Part shown: positions 1-9,516 of the stretch, in pieces
How positions within the stretch are numbered: position 1 is the first letter of the stretch
Layout of the letters: each line of letters starts with the position of its first letter
Source: Phycicoccus sp. HDW14
GTDB taxonomy: Bacteria > Actinomycetota > Actinomycetes > Actinomycetales > Dermatophilaceae
Direction: 5' to 3'
Length of the DNA stretch: 64,000 nucleotides
NCBI RefSeq assembly: GCF_011383005.1
Contig: NZ_CP049935.1
Coordinates: 2,976,001-3,040,000, forward strand
Position numbers and translations under genes: made by a program
Notes under the pieces: generated by a model
Databases searched by the model: none
What the model was told of the DNA's origin: nothing
The model's input: the letters and a program-made list of their open reading frames with translations, nothing else

Positions 1-777
1 GATGCCCAGCCGCTCGACGAGCTCGGCCCAGAACTGCGGCTCCAGCGCGCCCACCGCCACGAACCGGCCGTCGGCACAGGCGTACACGTCGTAGAAGGGC
101 GCGCCACCGTCGAGCAGGTTCGCCTCCCGCTCGTCCCGCCAGACACCCTCGCCCAGCATCGTGTGCACCATCGTCAGCAGGTGCGCGGACCCCTCGGCCA
201 TCGCCGCGTCGACGACCTGCCCCCGACCGGTGGTGCCCCGCGCGACGAGCGCCGCCAGCACCCCGGTGACGAGGTAGAGCGACCCGCCGGCGAAGTCGCC
301 GAGGGCCGGGACCGGGGCGATGGGCCGCTCCCGTGGCCCGAGCGCGTGCAGCGTGCCGGACACCGCCGCGTAGGTGATGTCGTGCCCGGCCCGTTGCGCC
401 CACGGACCGTCCTGCCCCCAGCCGGTCATCCGGGCGACGACCAGCCGCGGGTTGGCGGCCAGGAGGTCGCCCGGGGCCAGGCCCAGCCGCTCGAGCACCC
501 CGGGCCGGTAGCCCTCGAGGAGCACGTCGGCGTCGGCCAGCAGGCGCCGGACCACGCCCACCCCGTCCGGGCGCTTGAGGTCGACGGCGATGCTCGGGCG
601 CGAGCGCCGCAGGCCGCCGGACAGGGCCAGCCGGTTCGACTCCCCCGGCCGGTCGACGCGCACGACCTCGGCCCCGAGCTCGGCGAGGTGCATCGCCGCG
701 AACGGCGCCGGGCCGATGCCGCCGAGCTCGACGACGCGCACGCCGTCGAGCGGGCCGGGCGCCCCCGGCTCGGTCAC
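1..777 (-). CDS. CaiB/BaiF CoA transferase, alpha-methylacyl-CoA racemase-like (3' end outside window)
   Basis: Family III CoA transferase of the alpha-methylacyl-CoA racemase branch, which epimerises 2-methyl-branched acyl-CoAs in branched lipid degradation. The N-terminus reads [20 protein letters not shown], followed by AVDLKRPDG and [21 protein letters not shown] and [10 protein letters not shown] carry the His and Asp expected of the racemase active site. About 259 residues are visible of a usual 350 or more; the C-terminus lies beyond base 1. The start is the GTG at 777, whose GTGA overlaps the stop of fgd, so the two are translationally coupled. Family assignment is firm; racemase rather than another CoA transferase is inferred. 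Confidence 0.85.
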   Translation of the reverse strand, partial: MTEPGAPGPLDGVRVVELGGIGPAPFAAMHLAELGAEVVRVDRPGESNRLALSGGLRRSRPSIAVDLKRPDGVGVVRRLLADADVLLEGYRPGVLERLGLAPGDLLAANPRLVVARMTGWGQDGPWAQRAGHDITYAAVSGTLHALGPRERPIAPVPALGDFAGGSLYLVTGVLAALVARGTTGRGQVVDAAMAEGSAHLLTMVHTMLGEGVWRDEREANLLDGGAPFYDVYACADGRFVAVGALEPQFWAELVERLGI

Positions 778-1811
778 CGCGCCGCGGGGACGAGCTCGCG
801 GATCCCGGGGACGACCTGCTCGGCGAAGGTGCGCAGGAACCGTTCCTGGTCGTGGCCCGGCCCGTGCACGACGAGGTGGTCGAACCCGAGGTCGGTGTAG
901 AACCGCAGTGCCTCGACGACGTCCTCGGGGCGGGAGGCCACGACCCACCGCTTGGCGACCTGCTCGATGGGCAGCTCGTCGGCCGCCTTCTCCATCTCCT
1001 CCGGGGAGTGGATGGAGTGCTTCTGCTCCGCGCTGAGCGACAGCGGCGCCCAGAAGCGGGTGTTCTCGAGCGCCTGCTCGGGGTCGGGGTCCCACGACAC
1101 CTTGACCTCGATCATCCGGTCGATGTCGTCGTGGGCGCGCCCGACCTTGTCGAGCCCCTCGTCGACGGCCGGCACGAGCTGGTCGCGGTAGAGCTCCTCG
1201 CCCTTGCCCGAGGTGCAGATGAAGCCGTCGGCGTACCGGCCGGCGTAGCGGGCGACCATCGGCCCGCCGGCCGCCACGTACACCGGCACGGGCTGGTCCG
1301 GCCGGTCGTAGATCGCGGCGTCCTCGGTGCGGTAGTACTCGCCCTCGAAGGTGACGCGGTCCTCGGTCCACAGCCGGCGCATGAGGGTGACCGCCTCGCG
1401 CAGCCGGCCGAAGCGCTCCTTGAACTCGGGCCACTCGCCCTCGCCGACCGACCCGACGGCGATCTCGTTGAGCGCCTCGCCCGTACCGACGCCGAGCATG
1501 ATCCGGCCCGGTGCGAGGCAGGCCATCGTCGCGAAGGTCTGGGCGATGACCGGCGGGTTGTACCGGAAGGTCGGCGTCATCACCGAGGTGCCGAGCATGA
1601 TCCGCTCGGTGCGCGCGGCGACCCACGACATCCAGGCGATGGAGTTCGGCGCGTGGCCACCCTCGAGGCGCCAGGGCTGGAAGTGGTCGGAGATGGTCGC
1701 CGAGTCGAAGCCCAGCTCCTCGGCGAGCACCGCGTAACCCGCGAGCTCACCCGGGGCGAACTGCTCCGCCGACGCCTTGTACCCGACCCTGATCCCGCGT
1801 GCTCCGGTCAT
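774..1811 (-). CDS. fgd: F420-dependent glucose-6-phosphate dehydrogenase
   Basis: Oxidises glucose 6-phosphate to 6-phosphogluconolactone while reducing coenzyme F420, the main source of F420H2 in actinobacteria; cytosolic. The 345-aa product matches mycobacterial Fgd1 along its whole length. It begins with [14 protein letters not shown], then SDHFQPWR near residue 41, [12 protein letters not shown] near 75, [12 protein letters not shown] near 107, and [17 protein letters not shown] and IVASRP-type (here VVASRPEDV) segments further on. It belongs to the luciferase-like monooxygenase fold. It heads a two-gene unit with the CoA transferase (4-bp overlap). The gene implies that the host makes F420. 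Confidence 0.95.
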   Translation of the reverse strand: MTGARGIRVGYKASAEQFAPGELAGYAVLAEELGFDSATISDHFQPWRLEGGHAPNSIAWMSWVAARTERIMLGTSVMTPTFRYNPPVIAQTFATMACLAPGRIMLGVGTGEALNEIAVGSVGEGEWPEFKERFGRLREAVTLMRRLWTEDRVTFEGEYYRTEDAAIYDRPDQPVPVYVAAGGPMVARYAGRYADGFICTSGKGEELYRDQLVPAVDEGLDKVGRAHDDIDRMIEVKVSWDPDPEQALENTRFWAPLSLSAEQKHSIHSPEEMEKAADELPIEQVAKRWVVASRPEDVVEALRFYTDLGFDHLVVHGPGHDQERFLRTFAEQVVPGIRELVPAAR

Positions 1812-2106
1812 GGCGCCATCCTGCTACACCCGGTCCCGCGGGTGTGGGGGCGCCGGCTCACCTTTCGCCCGACCCCTGTGCCGCCGACCGGGAGGGACGC
1901 ACTTCGGGTGCGGACCGACCCCCTCGACCGGTCCGCACCCGTGGTGGTGGTGCGCCCCGCGCCACCAACCCCCGGTGGCGCGGGCCCCGCACCTCCGTCT
2001 CCCCCGGCGGTGCGTTGGCACCACTGTCCCGGGGGCCGCTACGCGGTCGCTGCGAATCCGCTGCGCGCCCGGGTCCGGTCCCGCGAGACCCGCGCCCGGC
2101 TACGGT
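1812..2106. other. Intergenic region with GC-rich inverted repeats
   Basis: No convincing gene lies in this 295-base gap between the divergently read fgd and DUF1345 genes. It contains a 13-bp perfect inverted repeat (1905-1917 with 1929-1941, loop 11). A second stem, GCGCCACC/GGTGGCGC, lies around 1959-1981. Open frames crossing it are antisense or leader extensions of real genes. Promoters for both flanking genes should lie here, but I cannot pick a reliable -10/-35. Confidence 0.4.
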
Positions 2107-2732
2107 GTGCGCGTGCGGCCCACCCGTCGGCATCTCCTCTTCGCGGGGGTGCTCGCCGCCCTCGTCGGGGCGCTCGTCCCCCTGCCGCACGGCCTCGGGT
2201 GGCCGGCGCACCTGCTCCTCGGCTGGGTCGTCGGCTCCCTCGCCTTCAGCATCCCCGTGCTCGTCCTGTGCCACCGGGCCGACGCCGACGCCACCGAGCG
2301 CCACCTCGACGGCGCGGAGGGCGGGCCCACCGAGACCGACGTCATCGTCGTCGTCGCGACCCTGGCCAGCCTCGGCGCGGTCGGCGTCATGCTCCTCGGG
2401 AGCAACGGGGCACCCTGGAGTCGGTGCTCGCCGTGCTCGCGGTCGCGGCCGGGTGGCTCGCGGTCCACACCGTCTACGCGCTGCGCTACGCCCGGCACTG
2501 GTTCGTCAACGAGCCCGGGTGCGTCGACTTCCCCGGCGACGGCCCACCCCGGTTGTCCGACTTCGTCTACCTGTCCTTCACCCTCGGCATGACCTACCAG
2601 GTCTCCGACACCGACCTGCGGACGCCCGCGGTGCGCCGGCTCGTCCTGCGCCACACGCTGCTGGCCTACCTCCTCGGCACGGTCGTCGTGGCGGCGACCA
2701 TCAACCTCGTCGTGGGGCTCGCCTCGCGCTGA
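2107..2732 (+). CDS. DUF1345 family integral membrane protein (frameshifted)
   Basis: Small membrane protein of unknown function in the DUF1345 family. The first half ([19 protein letters not shown], then a second helix around [20 protein letters not shown]) is in frame 1. The conserved second half ([16 protein letters not shown], then [19 protein letters not shown] and a final helix [14 protein letters not shown]) is in frame 3. One base missing from the GGGG run at 2407-2410 explains the break; restoring it gives [15 protein letters not shown]. Restored length is about 208 aa, normal for the family. GTG 2107 or 2113 could be the start. The conserved QVSD motif supports the family call. Confidence 0.75.
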
Positions 2733-2776
2733 GGCGCCCGGTGCCGGGCCGCCTCCACCGGACTACCGTGGCGGCC

Positions 2777-3892
2777 ATGGCCACCGACCTCATCGACCTC
2801 GCCGGCCACGAGCAGGTCGTCTTCTGCTCCGACCCCGACACCGGGCTGCGCGCGATCATCGCCCTGCACTCCACCGCCCTCGGCCCGGGTCTCGGCGGCA
2901 CCCGCTTCCACCCCTACCCGAGCCTCGACGCCGCGCTCGCCGACGTCCTGCGCCTCTCGCGGGCCATGTCGAGCAAGAACGCGCTGGCCGGCCTCGCCCA
3001 CGGCGGCGGCAAGGCGGTGATCATCGGCGACCCGCACCGCGACAAGACGCCCGAGCTGCTGCGGGCCTACGGCCGGTTCGTCGAGTCGCTCGGCGGCCGG
3101 TACGTCACCGCCTGCGACGTCGGCACGTACGTCGCCGACATGGACGTCGTCGCCGAGGAGACCCGCTGGGCCACCGGCCGCTCCCCCGAGCGCGGAGGCG
3201 CCGGCGACTCCTCGGTGCTCACCGCCCTCGGGGTCTTCCAGGGGATGCGGGCCGTCGCGCAGCACGTCTGGGGCGAGCCGACGCTGGCCGGCCGGCGGGT
3301 CGGGGTCGCCGGGGTCGGCAAGGTCGGCGCGAAGCTCACCGAGCACCTCCTCGAGGACGGCGCCGAGGTCGTCGTCACCGACGTCGACGACGCCGCGGTG
3401 GCCCGGCTGCTCGAGCGCCACCCGCAGGTGGAGGCCGTCGCCGACGCCACCACGCTGGCCCACCTCGAGCTCGACGTCTTCAGCCCCAACGCGCTCGGCG
3501 GGGCCCTCGACGACGACACCGTGGCGGCCCTGCGGGCCCGGGTGGTCTGCGGCGGCGCCAACAACCAGCTCGCCGCGCCGGACACGCCCGACCGGCTCGC
3601 CGAGCGCGGGGTCGTCTACGCCCCGGACTTCCTCGTCAACGCCGGCGGGGTCATCCAGGTGAGCGACGAGCTGCACGGCTTCGACATGGAGCGCGCGGCC
3701 GGCCGCACCCGGGCGATCTTCGAGAGCACGCTCGAGGTCCTGCGCACCGCCGACGCCGAGGGGCTGACGCCCGCCGTGGCCGCCGACCGGCTCGCCGAGC
3801 GCCGCATCGCGGCCGGCGGGAGCACCCCGTGGCTGCCCGGGCGGGCCGACGCCGTCCCACAGGACGGGACGGCGACCGAGGAAGGACCCTGA
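2777..3892 (+). CDS. Leucine/valine (Glu/Leu/Phe/Val) dehydrogenase
   Basis: NAD-dependent oxidative deaminase of branched-chain amino acids, giving 2-oxo acids for catabolism or branched fatty-acid primers. The 371-aa product has the ELFV dimerisation/catalytic half ([12 protein letters not shown], then [19 protein letters not shown] with the two active-site lysines at about 67 and 79). A Rossmann half follows, with [13 protein letters not shown] near residue 175 and the late motif GGANNQLA. Length and order match actinobacterial valine dehydrogenases (Vdh). Substrate choice between Val, Leu and Phe is not resolvable by eye. Start ATG 2777 directly precedes the conserved N-terminus. Confidence 0.92.
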   Translation: MATDLIDLAGHEQVVFCSDPDTGLRAIIALHSTALGPGLGGTRFHPYPSLDAALADVLRLSRAMSSKNALAGLAHGGGKAVIIGDPHRDKTPELLRAYGRFVESLGGRYVTACDVGTYVADMDVVAEETRWATGRSPERGGAGDSSVLTALGVFQGMRAVAQHVWGEPTLAGRRVGVAGVGKVGAKLTEHLLEDGAEVVVTDVDDAAVARLLERHPQVEAVADATTLAHLELDVFSPNALGGALDDDTVAALRARVVCGGANNQLAAPDTPDRLAERGVVYAPDFLVNAGGVIQVSDELHGFDMERAAGRTRAIFESTLEVLRTADAEGLTPAVAADRLAERRIAAGGSTPWLPGRADAVPQDGTATEEGP

Positions 3893-4050
3893 CCCGGCCC
3901 AGGCGTCGCCGAAGGGTCGCGGACCCATGTATCGTTACCGGCACGATATGCACACCATTCCCGGAGCCGCTCCGCGACGTGGGATGACCCCGACACCGGG
4001 GCCGTCCGACCAGCGATGCCGCCCCGGCAGACGCACGAGGGGGTCACGCC

Positions 4051-4236
4051 ATGGGGCGCGGCCGAGCCAAGGCCAAGCAGACGAAGGTCGCCCGCGAGCT
4101 GAAGTACTTCAGCCCCGACACCGACCTCTCCGCGCTTGAGCGAGAACTGCACACCCAGACGCACTCGGGCGACACCGCCGACGAGCGCAGCTGGGAGGAC
4201 GACGACGACGGTCGCTGGGCCGGCGGGCGACGTTGA
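4051..4236 (+). CDS. DUF3073 family protein
   Basis: A 61-aa basic-then-acidic protein beginning MGRGRAKAKQTKVARELKY and ending in an Asp-rich stretch. This is the signature of the actinobacteria-specific DUF3073 family, whose function is not established. A GAGGGGG purine run lies about 10 bases upstream of the ATG. It stands alone, about 160 bases after the dehydrogenase and 100 bases before the permease, so it probably has its own promoter. The presence of this family is one of the better lineage markers in the window. Confidence 0.92.
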   Translation: MGRGRAKAKQTKVARELKYFSPDTDLSALERELHTQTHSGDTADERSWEDDDDGRWAGGRR

Positions 4237-4335
4237 CCCCGCCCTGACCTCGTAGAGGCCCGGCATCCCCGCGGTGCCCGTGCTCCGTGCGTGTGGTGGC
4301 TGCCGCACGTCCGCGTCGTCTGACATGCTCGCCCC

Positions 4336-5823
4336 ATGAGCACGTCCACCGCTCCCGCGGCCACGCGCCCGGGCATCGAGACGACCGGTATCGAGATCAT
4401 CGACGAGGCCGAGCGCACCGCCCGGCCCCGTGACCTCTTCTGGCCGTGGTTCGCGGCCAACGTGTCGGTCTTCGGCATCTCCTACGCCGCGTTCGTCCTC
4501 GGCTTCGGCATCTCCTTCTGGCAGTCCGTGCTCGTCACGGTGCTCGGCGTCGTCGTCTCGTTCGCCCTCTGCGGAGTCATCGCGATCGCCGGCAAGCGCG
4601 GCTCCGCGCCGACGATGGTCCTGTCGCGGGCGGCCTTCGGCGTCACCGGCCAGAAGGTCCCCGGTGTCATCTCCTGGCTGACCTCGATCGGCTGGGAGAC
4701 CTTCCTCGCCATCCTCGCGGTGCTCGCCACCTCGACGATCTTCACCCGGCTGGGCTGGGGCGGCGGCACGGCCACCAAGGTCGTGGCCGCGGCGGTCGTC
4801 GCCGCCCTCATCGTCGCGGCCTCGGTGGCCGGCTACCACGTCATCATGCGGCTGCAGTCGGTGCTCACCTGGGTCACCGGCATCGTCACCGTCGGGTTCA
4901 TCCTGCTGACGCTCAAGGACGTCGAGTGGTCGAAGGTCACCGCCCTGCCCGGCGGGTCGGCCCAGGCCGTGGTCGGAGCCCTCGTCCTCGTGATGACCGG
5001 CTTCGGGCTCGGGTGGATCAACATCGCCGCCGACTGGTCGCGCTACCAGCGGCGGGACGCCTCGGGCGCCGCGATCGTCGGCTGGAACACCTTCGGCGGG
5101 GCCGTCGCCCCCGTCGTGCTCGTCGTCTACGGGCTGCTGCTCGCCGGCTCGGACAAGACGCTCGCCGACGGCATCGGCGCCGACCCCATCGGCACCCTCG
5201 CCACGCTGCTGCCCACGTGGCTGCTCGTGCCGTTCCTGCTGGCCGTCATCCTGTCGCTGGTGTCCGGTGCGGTCCTCGGCATCTACTCCTCGGGGCTGAC
5301 GCTGCTCTCGCTCGGCGTCCGCATCCCCCGGCCGGCCGCCGCCGGGGTCGACGGTGTCATCCTCACCCTCGGCACCATCTGGGTCGTCTTCTTCGCCCAG
5401 AGCTTCATCGGCCCGTTCCAGTCCTTCCTCATCACCCTCGGCGTCCCGCTCGCCGCGTGGGCGGGGATCATGATCGCCGACATCGCCCTGCGCCGGCGCG
5501 ACTACGACGACGACGACCTCTTCGACCCCCGCGGGCGCTACGGCGCCTTCGACTGGGTCTCGATCGGGACGATGGTCGTGGCCTCGCTCGTCGGCTGGGG
5601 GCTGGTCGTCAACCTCTTCGCCGCCGACGCGTCGTGGAACAACTGGCAGGGCTACCTGCTCCGCTTCGGGCTCGGCGGCAAGGAGGGCGCGTGGGCCTTC
5701 GCCAACCTCGGCGTGCTGCTCGCGCTCGTCATCGGCTTCGGCGTCACGTTCGTCGCCCGGCGCGGCACCGTGCGGCGCCAGGAGCAGGACGCCGGGCTGC
5801 GCGTCACGGAGCCGGCGGCCTGA
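4336..5823 (+). CDS. NCS1-family purine/cytosine permease
   Basis: Nucleobase:cation symporter-1 type carrier (495 aa) for cytosine, purines, allantoin, hydantoin or related compounds. The N-terminal cytoplasmic segment (GIETTGIEIIDEAERTARP) leads into TM1, which has the typical FWPWFAANVSVFGISYAAF signature. About 12 hydrophobic segments follow. The NIAADWSRYQRRDASGAAIVG-type motif around residue 230 is characteristic of the family. It is coupled by a 1-base TGATG overlap to a cysteine hydrolase, which suggests that the imported substrate is an amide-type compound hydrolysed after uptake. The exact substrate is unknown. Confidence 0.9.
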   Translation: MSTSTAPAATRPGIETTGIEIIDEAERTARPRDLFWPWFAANVSVFGISYAAFVLGFGISFWQSVLVTVLGVVVSFALCGVIAIAGKRGSAPTMVLSRAAFGVTGQKVPGVISWLTSIGWETFLAILAVLATSTIFTRLGWGGGTATKVVAAAVVAALIVAASVAGYHVIMRLQSVLTWVTGIVTVGFILLTLKDVEWSKVTALPGGSAQAVVGALVLVMTGFGLGWINIAADWSRYQRRDASGAAIVGWNTFGGAVAPVVLVVYGLLLAGSDKTLADGIGADPIGTLATLLPTWLLVPFLLAVILSLVSGAVLGIYSSGLTLLSLGVRIPRPAAAGVDGVILTLGTIWVVFFAQSFIGPFQSFLITLGVPLAAWAGIMIADIALRRRDYDDDDLFDPRGRYGAFDWVSIGTMVVASLVGWGLVVNLFAADASWNNWQGYLLRFGLGGKEGAWAFANLGVLLALVIGFGVTFVARRGTVRRQEQDAGLRVTEPAA

Positions 5824-6350
5824 TGCCGCGGCGCGACGGCTGGCTGGTGGTCGTCGACCCGCAGGTGGTCTTCGCCGACCCCGGCGCCTCCCCGTGGGGC
5901 TCGCCGATGTTCGCCGGTGCCGTGCCGCGGATGCGCGAGCTGGCCGACGACTTCGGGCGGGAGCGCACCGTCGTCACGCGGTTCGTCGCCGACCCGTCCC
6001 TCGGCGGCTCGTGGGGTCCGTACTACGACGAGTGGCCGTTCGCGCTGGTCCCCGACGACGACCCGCTGTACGCAGTGGTCCCCGAGCTCGCCGGCGCGGC
6101 GGGGCACGTCGTCACGGCAGGGACCTTCGGGAAGTGGCCGGTGCTGCGCGGCCTCCTCGGCACCGACGCCCACGTGACGGTCGCCGGGGTGGCCACCGAC
6201 TGCTGCGTCGTCTCGACCGTGCTGCCGATGGCCGACGCGGGCGTCACGGTGGTCGTCGACGGTGCGGCCTGTGCCGGCTCGACGCCGGAGAACCACGAGC
6301 GGGCCCTCGCCGCGATGGCGCTGTTCGCCCCGCAGGTGACGGTGCGCTGA
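5823..6350 (+). CDS. Isochorismatase-like cysteine hydrolase
   Basis: A 175-aa alpha/beta hydrolase of the isochorismatase/nicotinamidase superfamily, acting on amides such as N-carbamoyl compounds, ureidoacrylate or nicotinamide. The catalytic triad is visible: Asp12 (VVDPQVVF), Lys104 (GTFGKWPVL) and Cys128 in GVATDCCVVST. The start ATG at 5823 overlaps the permease stop by one base, so the two form a transport-and-hydrolysis pair. A small hydrolase next to an NCS1 permease fits nucleobase or hydantoin breakdown. That link is inference; the fold and catalytic residues are direct. Confidence 0.88.
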   Translation: MPRRDGWLVVVDPQVVFADPGASPWGSPMFAGAVPRMRELADDFGRERTVVTRFVADPSLGGSWGPYYDEWPFALVPDDDPLYAVVPELAGAAGHVVTAGTFGKWPVLRGLLGTDAHVTVAGVATDCCVVSTVLPMADAGVTVVVDGAACAGSTPENHERALAAMALFAPQVTVR

Positions 6351-6354
6351 CCGC

Positions 6355-6792
6355 TCAGCCGATGCCGGCGAGCGGGAGGAGGAGCGCGCCGAACACGGTG
6401 CCGACGAGGGCGGCCACCAGCCCCACGAGCCGCGGGTGGAACAACTGGTCCCGCACGAGCAGGGCCAGGGCCGCGAAGCCGGTGCACCAGCCGACGAGGA
6501 CGCCGGGGAGGACGAGGGCGGAGACACCGAGCAGGCCACGCGGGTCGACCCCGCCGATCGCGTCGAGGAACCACACCACGACGACGAGCAGACCGAGGGT
6601 CGGCACGGCGAGGCCGCCGGCGGCCCAGCGCCGTGCCGTCGTGATGCGCGAGTCGGGCGTCGCGCCGTGGCGCGGGGCGTCGAAGACCATGGGGACGCGG
6701 CGCGCCGGGGGCGCCGACGGACGGCGGGCGGGGACGGAGGGCGGCGGGTCGACCATCCCCCGAGCGTGGCCGCGCGGAGGCGAGTCCGTCAT
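6355..6792 (-). CDS. Hypothetical membrane protein
   Basis: A 145-aa protein with a proline/arginine-rich cytoplasmic N-terminus (about 55 residues) and three or four hydrophobic segments (LAVPTLGLLVVVVWFLDAI, LLGVSALVLPGVLVGW, GFAALALLV, LVGLVAALVGTVFGALLLP). I do not recognise a family. It converges on the hydrolase gene with a 4-base gap. Codon bias looks native. A start further in, at the VPMVFDAP segment, is possible because the first 30 residues are low complexity. Confidence 0.6.
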   Translation of the reverse strand: MTDSPPRGHARGMVDPPPSVPARRPSAPPARRVPMVFDAPRHGATPDSRITTARRWAAGGLAVPTLGLLVVVVWFLDAIGGVDPRGLLGVSALVLPGVLVGWCTGFAALALLVRDQLFHPRLVGLVAALVGTVFGALLLPLAGIG

Positions 6793-6907
6793 GGGGCGTC
6801 GTACTCATCCGGGCCGCCGCTGTTGACCGGGCCGTGGTCGAGTCCTGACCGAATCCTTGACCCCAGCAGACCCCCGCCCGACGAGTGCTCCGGCAGGGTC
6901 GGGGACC

Positions 6908-8104
6908 GTGACCCGACAGATGACCCCCACCGCCCCGACCGGGCGCCGCCGCACCACCTCGTGGCTCGCGCTGGCCTCCGCCCTCGTCGTCCTCCTCGGC
7001 CTCTCGGTCCCGGCGTCGGAGGCGGCCACCCCGCTGACCGTCGCGCAGGCCGTCGCGAGCCAGGACGGCACGAGCCGGTCCGTCCGCGGCTACGTCGTCG
7101 GCCAGCCGACCGCGACGAGCACCGTCGTGCGCTCGGGCTTCCCCAGCGACTACGCCCTGGCCATCGCCGACACCGCGTCGGAGACCGGCACGTCGCGGAT
7201 GCTCTACGTGCAGCTGCCGACGGCCCTGCGCTCGCAGTGGGGCCTCAAGACCAACCCGACGCTGCTGGGGAAGCAGGTCGACGTCACCGGCGCCCTCGCC
7301 GCGTACTTCTCGCACCCCGGGATGACGGGGACCTCGACGATCGCCGCCGCCGGCACCGGCGGGACGGGTGGCGGCACCGGCGGAGGCACGGGTGGTGGCA
7401 CCGGCACGAGCCCGTGGGACGGCACGTACTACGCACCGGCCATCGGCAAGACCGGGACGGCACTGAAGTCGACGCTGCACGGCATCATCGACGACCAGAC
7501 GAAGCTCACCTACGACCAGGTCTGGACCGCGCTCAAGGACACCGACCAGGACCCGAACAACACGAACAACGTCATCGAGATCTACTCGGGACGCTCGATC
7601 GCCAAGTCCGACAACGGTGGTGGCGTCGACCAGTGGAACCGCGAGCACGTCTGGGCCAAGTCGCACGGTGACTTCGGCACCGCCACCGGGCCGGGCACCG
7701 ACGTCCACCACCTGCGGCCCGAGGACGTCACCGTCAACTCCACGCGCGGCAACCTCGACTTCGACGACGGCGGCAGCGCCGTGAGCCAGTGCACCGGGTG
7801 CCTCTCGGATGCCGACTCGTTCGCGCCGCGCGACGCCGTCAAGGGCGACGTCGCCCGGATGATCTTCTACATGGCCGTCCGCTACGAGGGGGACGACGGG
7901 TGGGCGAACCTCGAGATGAACAACTCGGTCGGCAACGGCAGCGCCCCGTCCATCGGCAAGCTGTCGGTGCTGCTCCAGTGGAACGCCCAGGACCCGGTCG
8001 ACGCCTTCGAGATGCGCCGCAACGACCGCATCTTCGAAGCGTGGCAGCACAACCGCAACCCGTTCGTCGACCACCCCGAGTGGGCGGCCGCCATCTGGGG
8101 CTGA
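6908..8104 (+). CDS. Secreted endonuclease I family nuclease with OB-like N-terminal domain
   Basis: Extracellular nuclease of the endonuclease I/DNase I-like HNH family. A signal peptide (RRRTTSWLALASALVVLLGLSV, cleavage near ASEAAT) is followed by an OB-fold-like DUF6359-type domain (LTVAQAVASQDGTSRSVRGYVVG...). A Gly/Thr linker made of GGGTGGGTGGGTG repeats comes next, then the catalytic domain. The motifs QWNREHVWAKSHGDF, VHHLRPEDVTVNSTRGN and ARMIFYMAVRYEGDDG carry the expected His/Asn/Glu active-site residues. GTG 6908 or ATG 6920 are both plausible starts; the longer frame from 6857 begins with TTG and adds an unlikely tail. Likely role is scavenging extracellular DNA. Confidence 0.87.
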   Translation: MTRQMTPTAPTGRRRTTSWLALASALVVLLGLSVPASEAATPLTVAQAVASQDGTSRSVRGYVVGQPTATSTVVRSGFPSDYALAIADTASETGTSRMLYVQLPTALRSQWGLKTNPTLLGKQVDVTGALAAYFSHPGMTGTSTIAAAGTGGTGGGTGGGTGGGTGTSPWDGTYYAPAIGKTGTALKSTLHGIIDDQTKLTYDQVWTALKDTDQDPNNTNNVIEIYSGRSIAKSDNGGGVDQWNREHVWAKSHGDFGTATGPGTDVHHLRPEDVTVNSTRGNLDFDDGGSAVSQCTGCLSDADSFAPRDAVKGDVARMIFYMAVRYEGDDGWANLEMNNSVGNGSAPSIGKLSVLLQWNAQDPVDAFEMRRNDRIFEAWQHNRNPFVDHPEWAAAIWG

Positions 8105-8177
8105 CCCCACCCCGAGTGGGCGCCCGCCATCCGGGGCCGACCCACCCCGAGTGGGCGTCCGTCATCCGGGGCTGACC
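8072..8177 (+). repeat. Three tandem ~36-bp repeats over the nuclease gene's 3' end
   Basis: Units begin CACCCCGAGTGGGCG at 8072, 8108 and 8143 (spacing 36 and 35 bp). The first unit encodes the C-terminal HPEWAAAIWG plus stop. The second and third are downstream, non-translated copies of the same tail, and the third would encode HPEWASVIRG. Divergence is a few bases per copy. Confidence 0.85.
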
Positions 8178-8273
8178 CCTCACCGAGCCGCCGGCCGTCC
8201 ACCGCGGGAGACCTGTCCTCCGACCCGCGGTGGGCGGCCGGCCCTCTCCTCCCCGCCCCTCCCCACTCGACTC

Positions 8274-8334
8274 ATTGCCCAGAACCCACCTCGAGAGGGC
8301 CGAAAACGGCCTCCCGCGGTGGGTTCTGGGCAAT
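8274..8334. terminator. Long hairpin between convergent nuclease and purM genes
   Basis: Perfect 17-bp arms, ATTGCCCAGAACCCACC at 8274-8290 and its complement at 8318-8334, enclose an inner GAGGGCCG/CGGCCTCC stem with an AAAA loop. Outer CCCCACT/AGTGGGG bases extend the pairing further. It lies between two converging genes, so a bidirectional terminator is likely; no T-tract is present. Confidence 0.7.
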
Positions 8335-8348
8335 AAGTGGGGAGCAGG

Positions 8349-9476
8349 TCAGGGGGTGGGGTGGTCGCCGACGAGCTCGACGGAGCCGCCGTCGACGCCC
8401 TTGGCGCCGCGCACGACCTCACCGGCGGCGACGTCGGCGGCCGAGCCGTCGGACACCTCGCCCATGACCCACGTGCCGATGCCCCGCGCCGTCAGGTGCG
8501 CGGTCGCCGCGTCGACCGAACCGGCCGGCAGCACCGCGACGAACCCGACCCCCATGTTCAGCGTGCGCTCGAGGTCGGCGCGCGGCACGTTGCCGAGGGT
8601 CCCGACCGTGGAGAACACGGCGGGCGGCGTCCAGGAGGCGCGGTCGAGCCGGGCGTGCACGTGCGACGGCAGCACGCGCGCCAGGTTCGCCGCCAGGCCA
8701 CCGCCGGTGACGTGCGAGAGCGCGTGGATGTCGACCCCGTCGAACCGGACGAGGTCGAGCAGGTCGGCGGCGTAGACGCGGGTCGGCTCGAGCAGCTCCT
8801 CGCCGAGGGTGCGCCCGAACTCGTCGACGTGGCGGTCGAGGGCCCATCCGGCATGGGCCACGACCCGCCGCACGAGCGAGTAGCCGTTGGAGTGCAGCCC
8901 GCTGCTGGCCAGCCCGAGCACGACGTCGCCGACCTCGACCCGCTGCGGCCCGAGGACCTCGTCGTGCTCGACGACACCCGTGGCCGCCCCCGCGACGTCG
9001 TACTCGTCCGGGTCGAGGAGGCCGGGGTGCTCGGCGGTCTCGCCCCCGACGAGGGCGACCCGGGCCTGCTCGCACGCTCGGGCGATGCCACCGACGATGG
9101 CCGCGATCCGCTCGGGAACCACCTTGCCGCAGGCGATGTAGTCGGTCATGAACAGCGCCTCGGCGCCGCAGACCACGATGTCGTCGACGACCATCCCGAC
9201 GAGGTCGAACCCGATGGTGTCGTGCCGGTCGAGGGCCTGGGCGATGGCGACCTTGGTGCCGACGCCGTCGGTCGAGGTCGCGAGCACCGGCCGGCGGTAG
9301 GACGCGAGCGCGCTGGCGTCGAACATCCCGGCGAAGCCGCCGAGGCCGCCGAGCACCTCGGGGCGGGTGGCGCGGCGCACCGACTCCTTCATCAGCTCGA
9401 CGGCCTGGTCGCCGGCCTCGACGTCGACACCCGCCGCGGCGTAGGTGATGGACGTCGGCCGCTCGGTGTCGCTCAC
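8349..9476 (-). CDS. purM: Phosphoribosylformylglycinamidine cyclo-ligase (AIR synthetase)
   Basis: Catalyses ATP-dependent closure of FGAM to aminoimidazole ribotide, the fifth step of de novo purine synthesis. The 375-aa product has TSITYAAAGVDVEAGDQAV at the start and LATSTDGVGTKVAIA near residue 70. DLVGMVVDDIVVCGAEALF, GGETAEHPG, ASSGLHSNGYSLVR and LSHVTGGGLAANL follow, all hallmark PurM segments. The start is GTG 9476; the frame remains open upstream, but that stretch overlaps PadR in antisense and carries no PurM sequence. No other purine gene is adjacent; purF, its common neighbour, is not in the window. Confidence 0.96.
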   Translation of the reverse strand: MSDTERPTSITYAAAGVDVEAGDQAVELMKESVRRATRPEVLGGLGGFAGMFDASALASYRRPVLATSTDGVGTKVAIAQALDRHDTIGFDLVGMVVDDIVVCGAEALFMTDYIACGKVVPERIAAIVGGIARACEQARVALVGGETAEHPGLLDPDEYDVAGAATGVVEHDEVLGPQRVEVGDVVLGLASSGLHSNGYSLVRRVVAHAGWALDRHVDEFGRTLGEELLEPTRVYAADLLDLVRFDGVDIHALSHVTGGGLAANLARVLPSHVHARLDRASWTPPAVFSTVGTLGNVPRADLERTLNMGVGFVAVLPAGSVDAATAHLTARGIGTWVMGEVSDGSAADVAAGEVVRGAKGVDGGSVELVGDHPTP

Positions 9477-9516
9477 GCCCGGAAGCCTACCGAGGCGGAG
9501 CGGCCCGCCCGGCGTC

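Noticed and set aside
2407..2410. Programmed ribosomal frameshifting as an explanation for the split genes
   Set aside because: The same one-base defect occurs in about sixteen unrelated genes, without a common slippery heptamer or downstream structure; consensus error is simpler. IS3 orfA/orfB is the one place where programmed slippage is expected.
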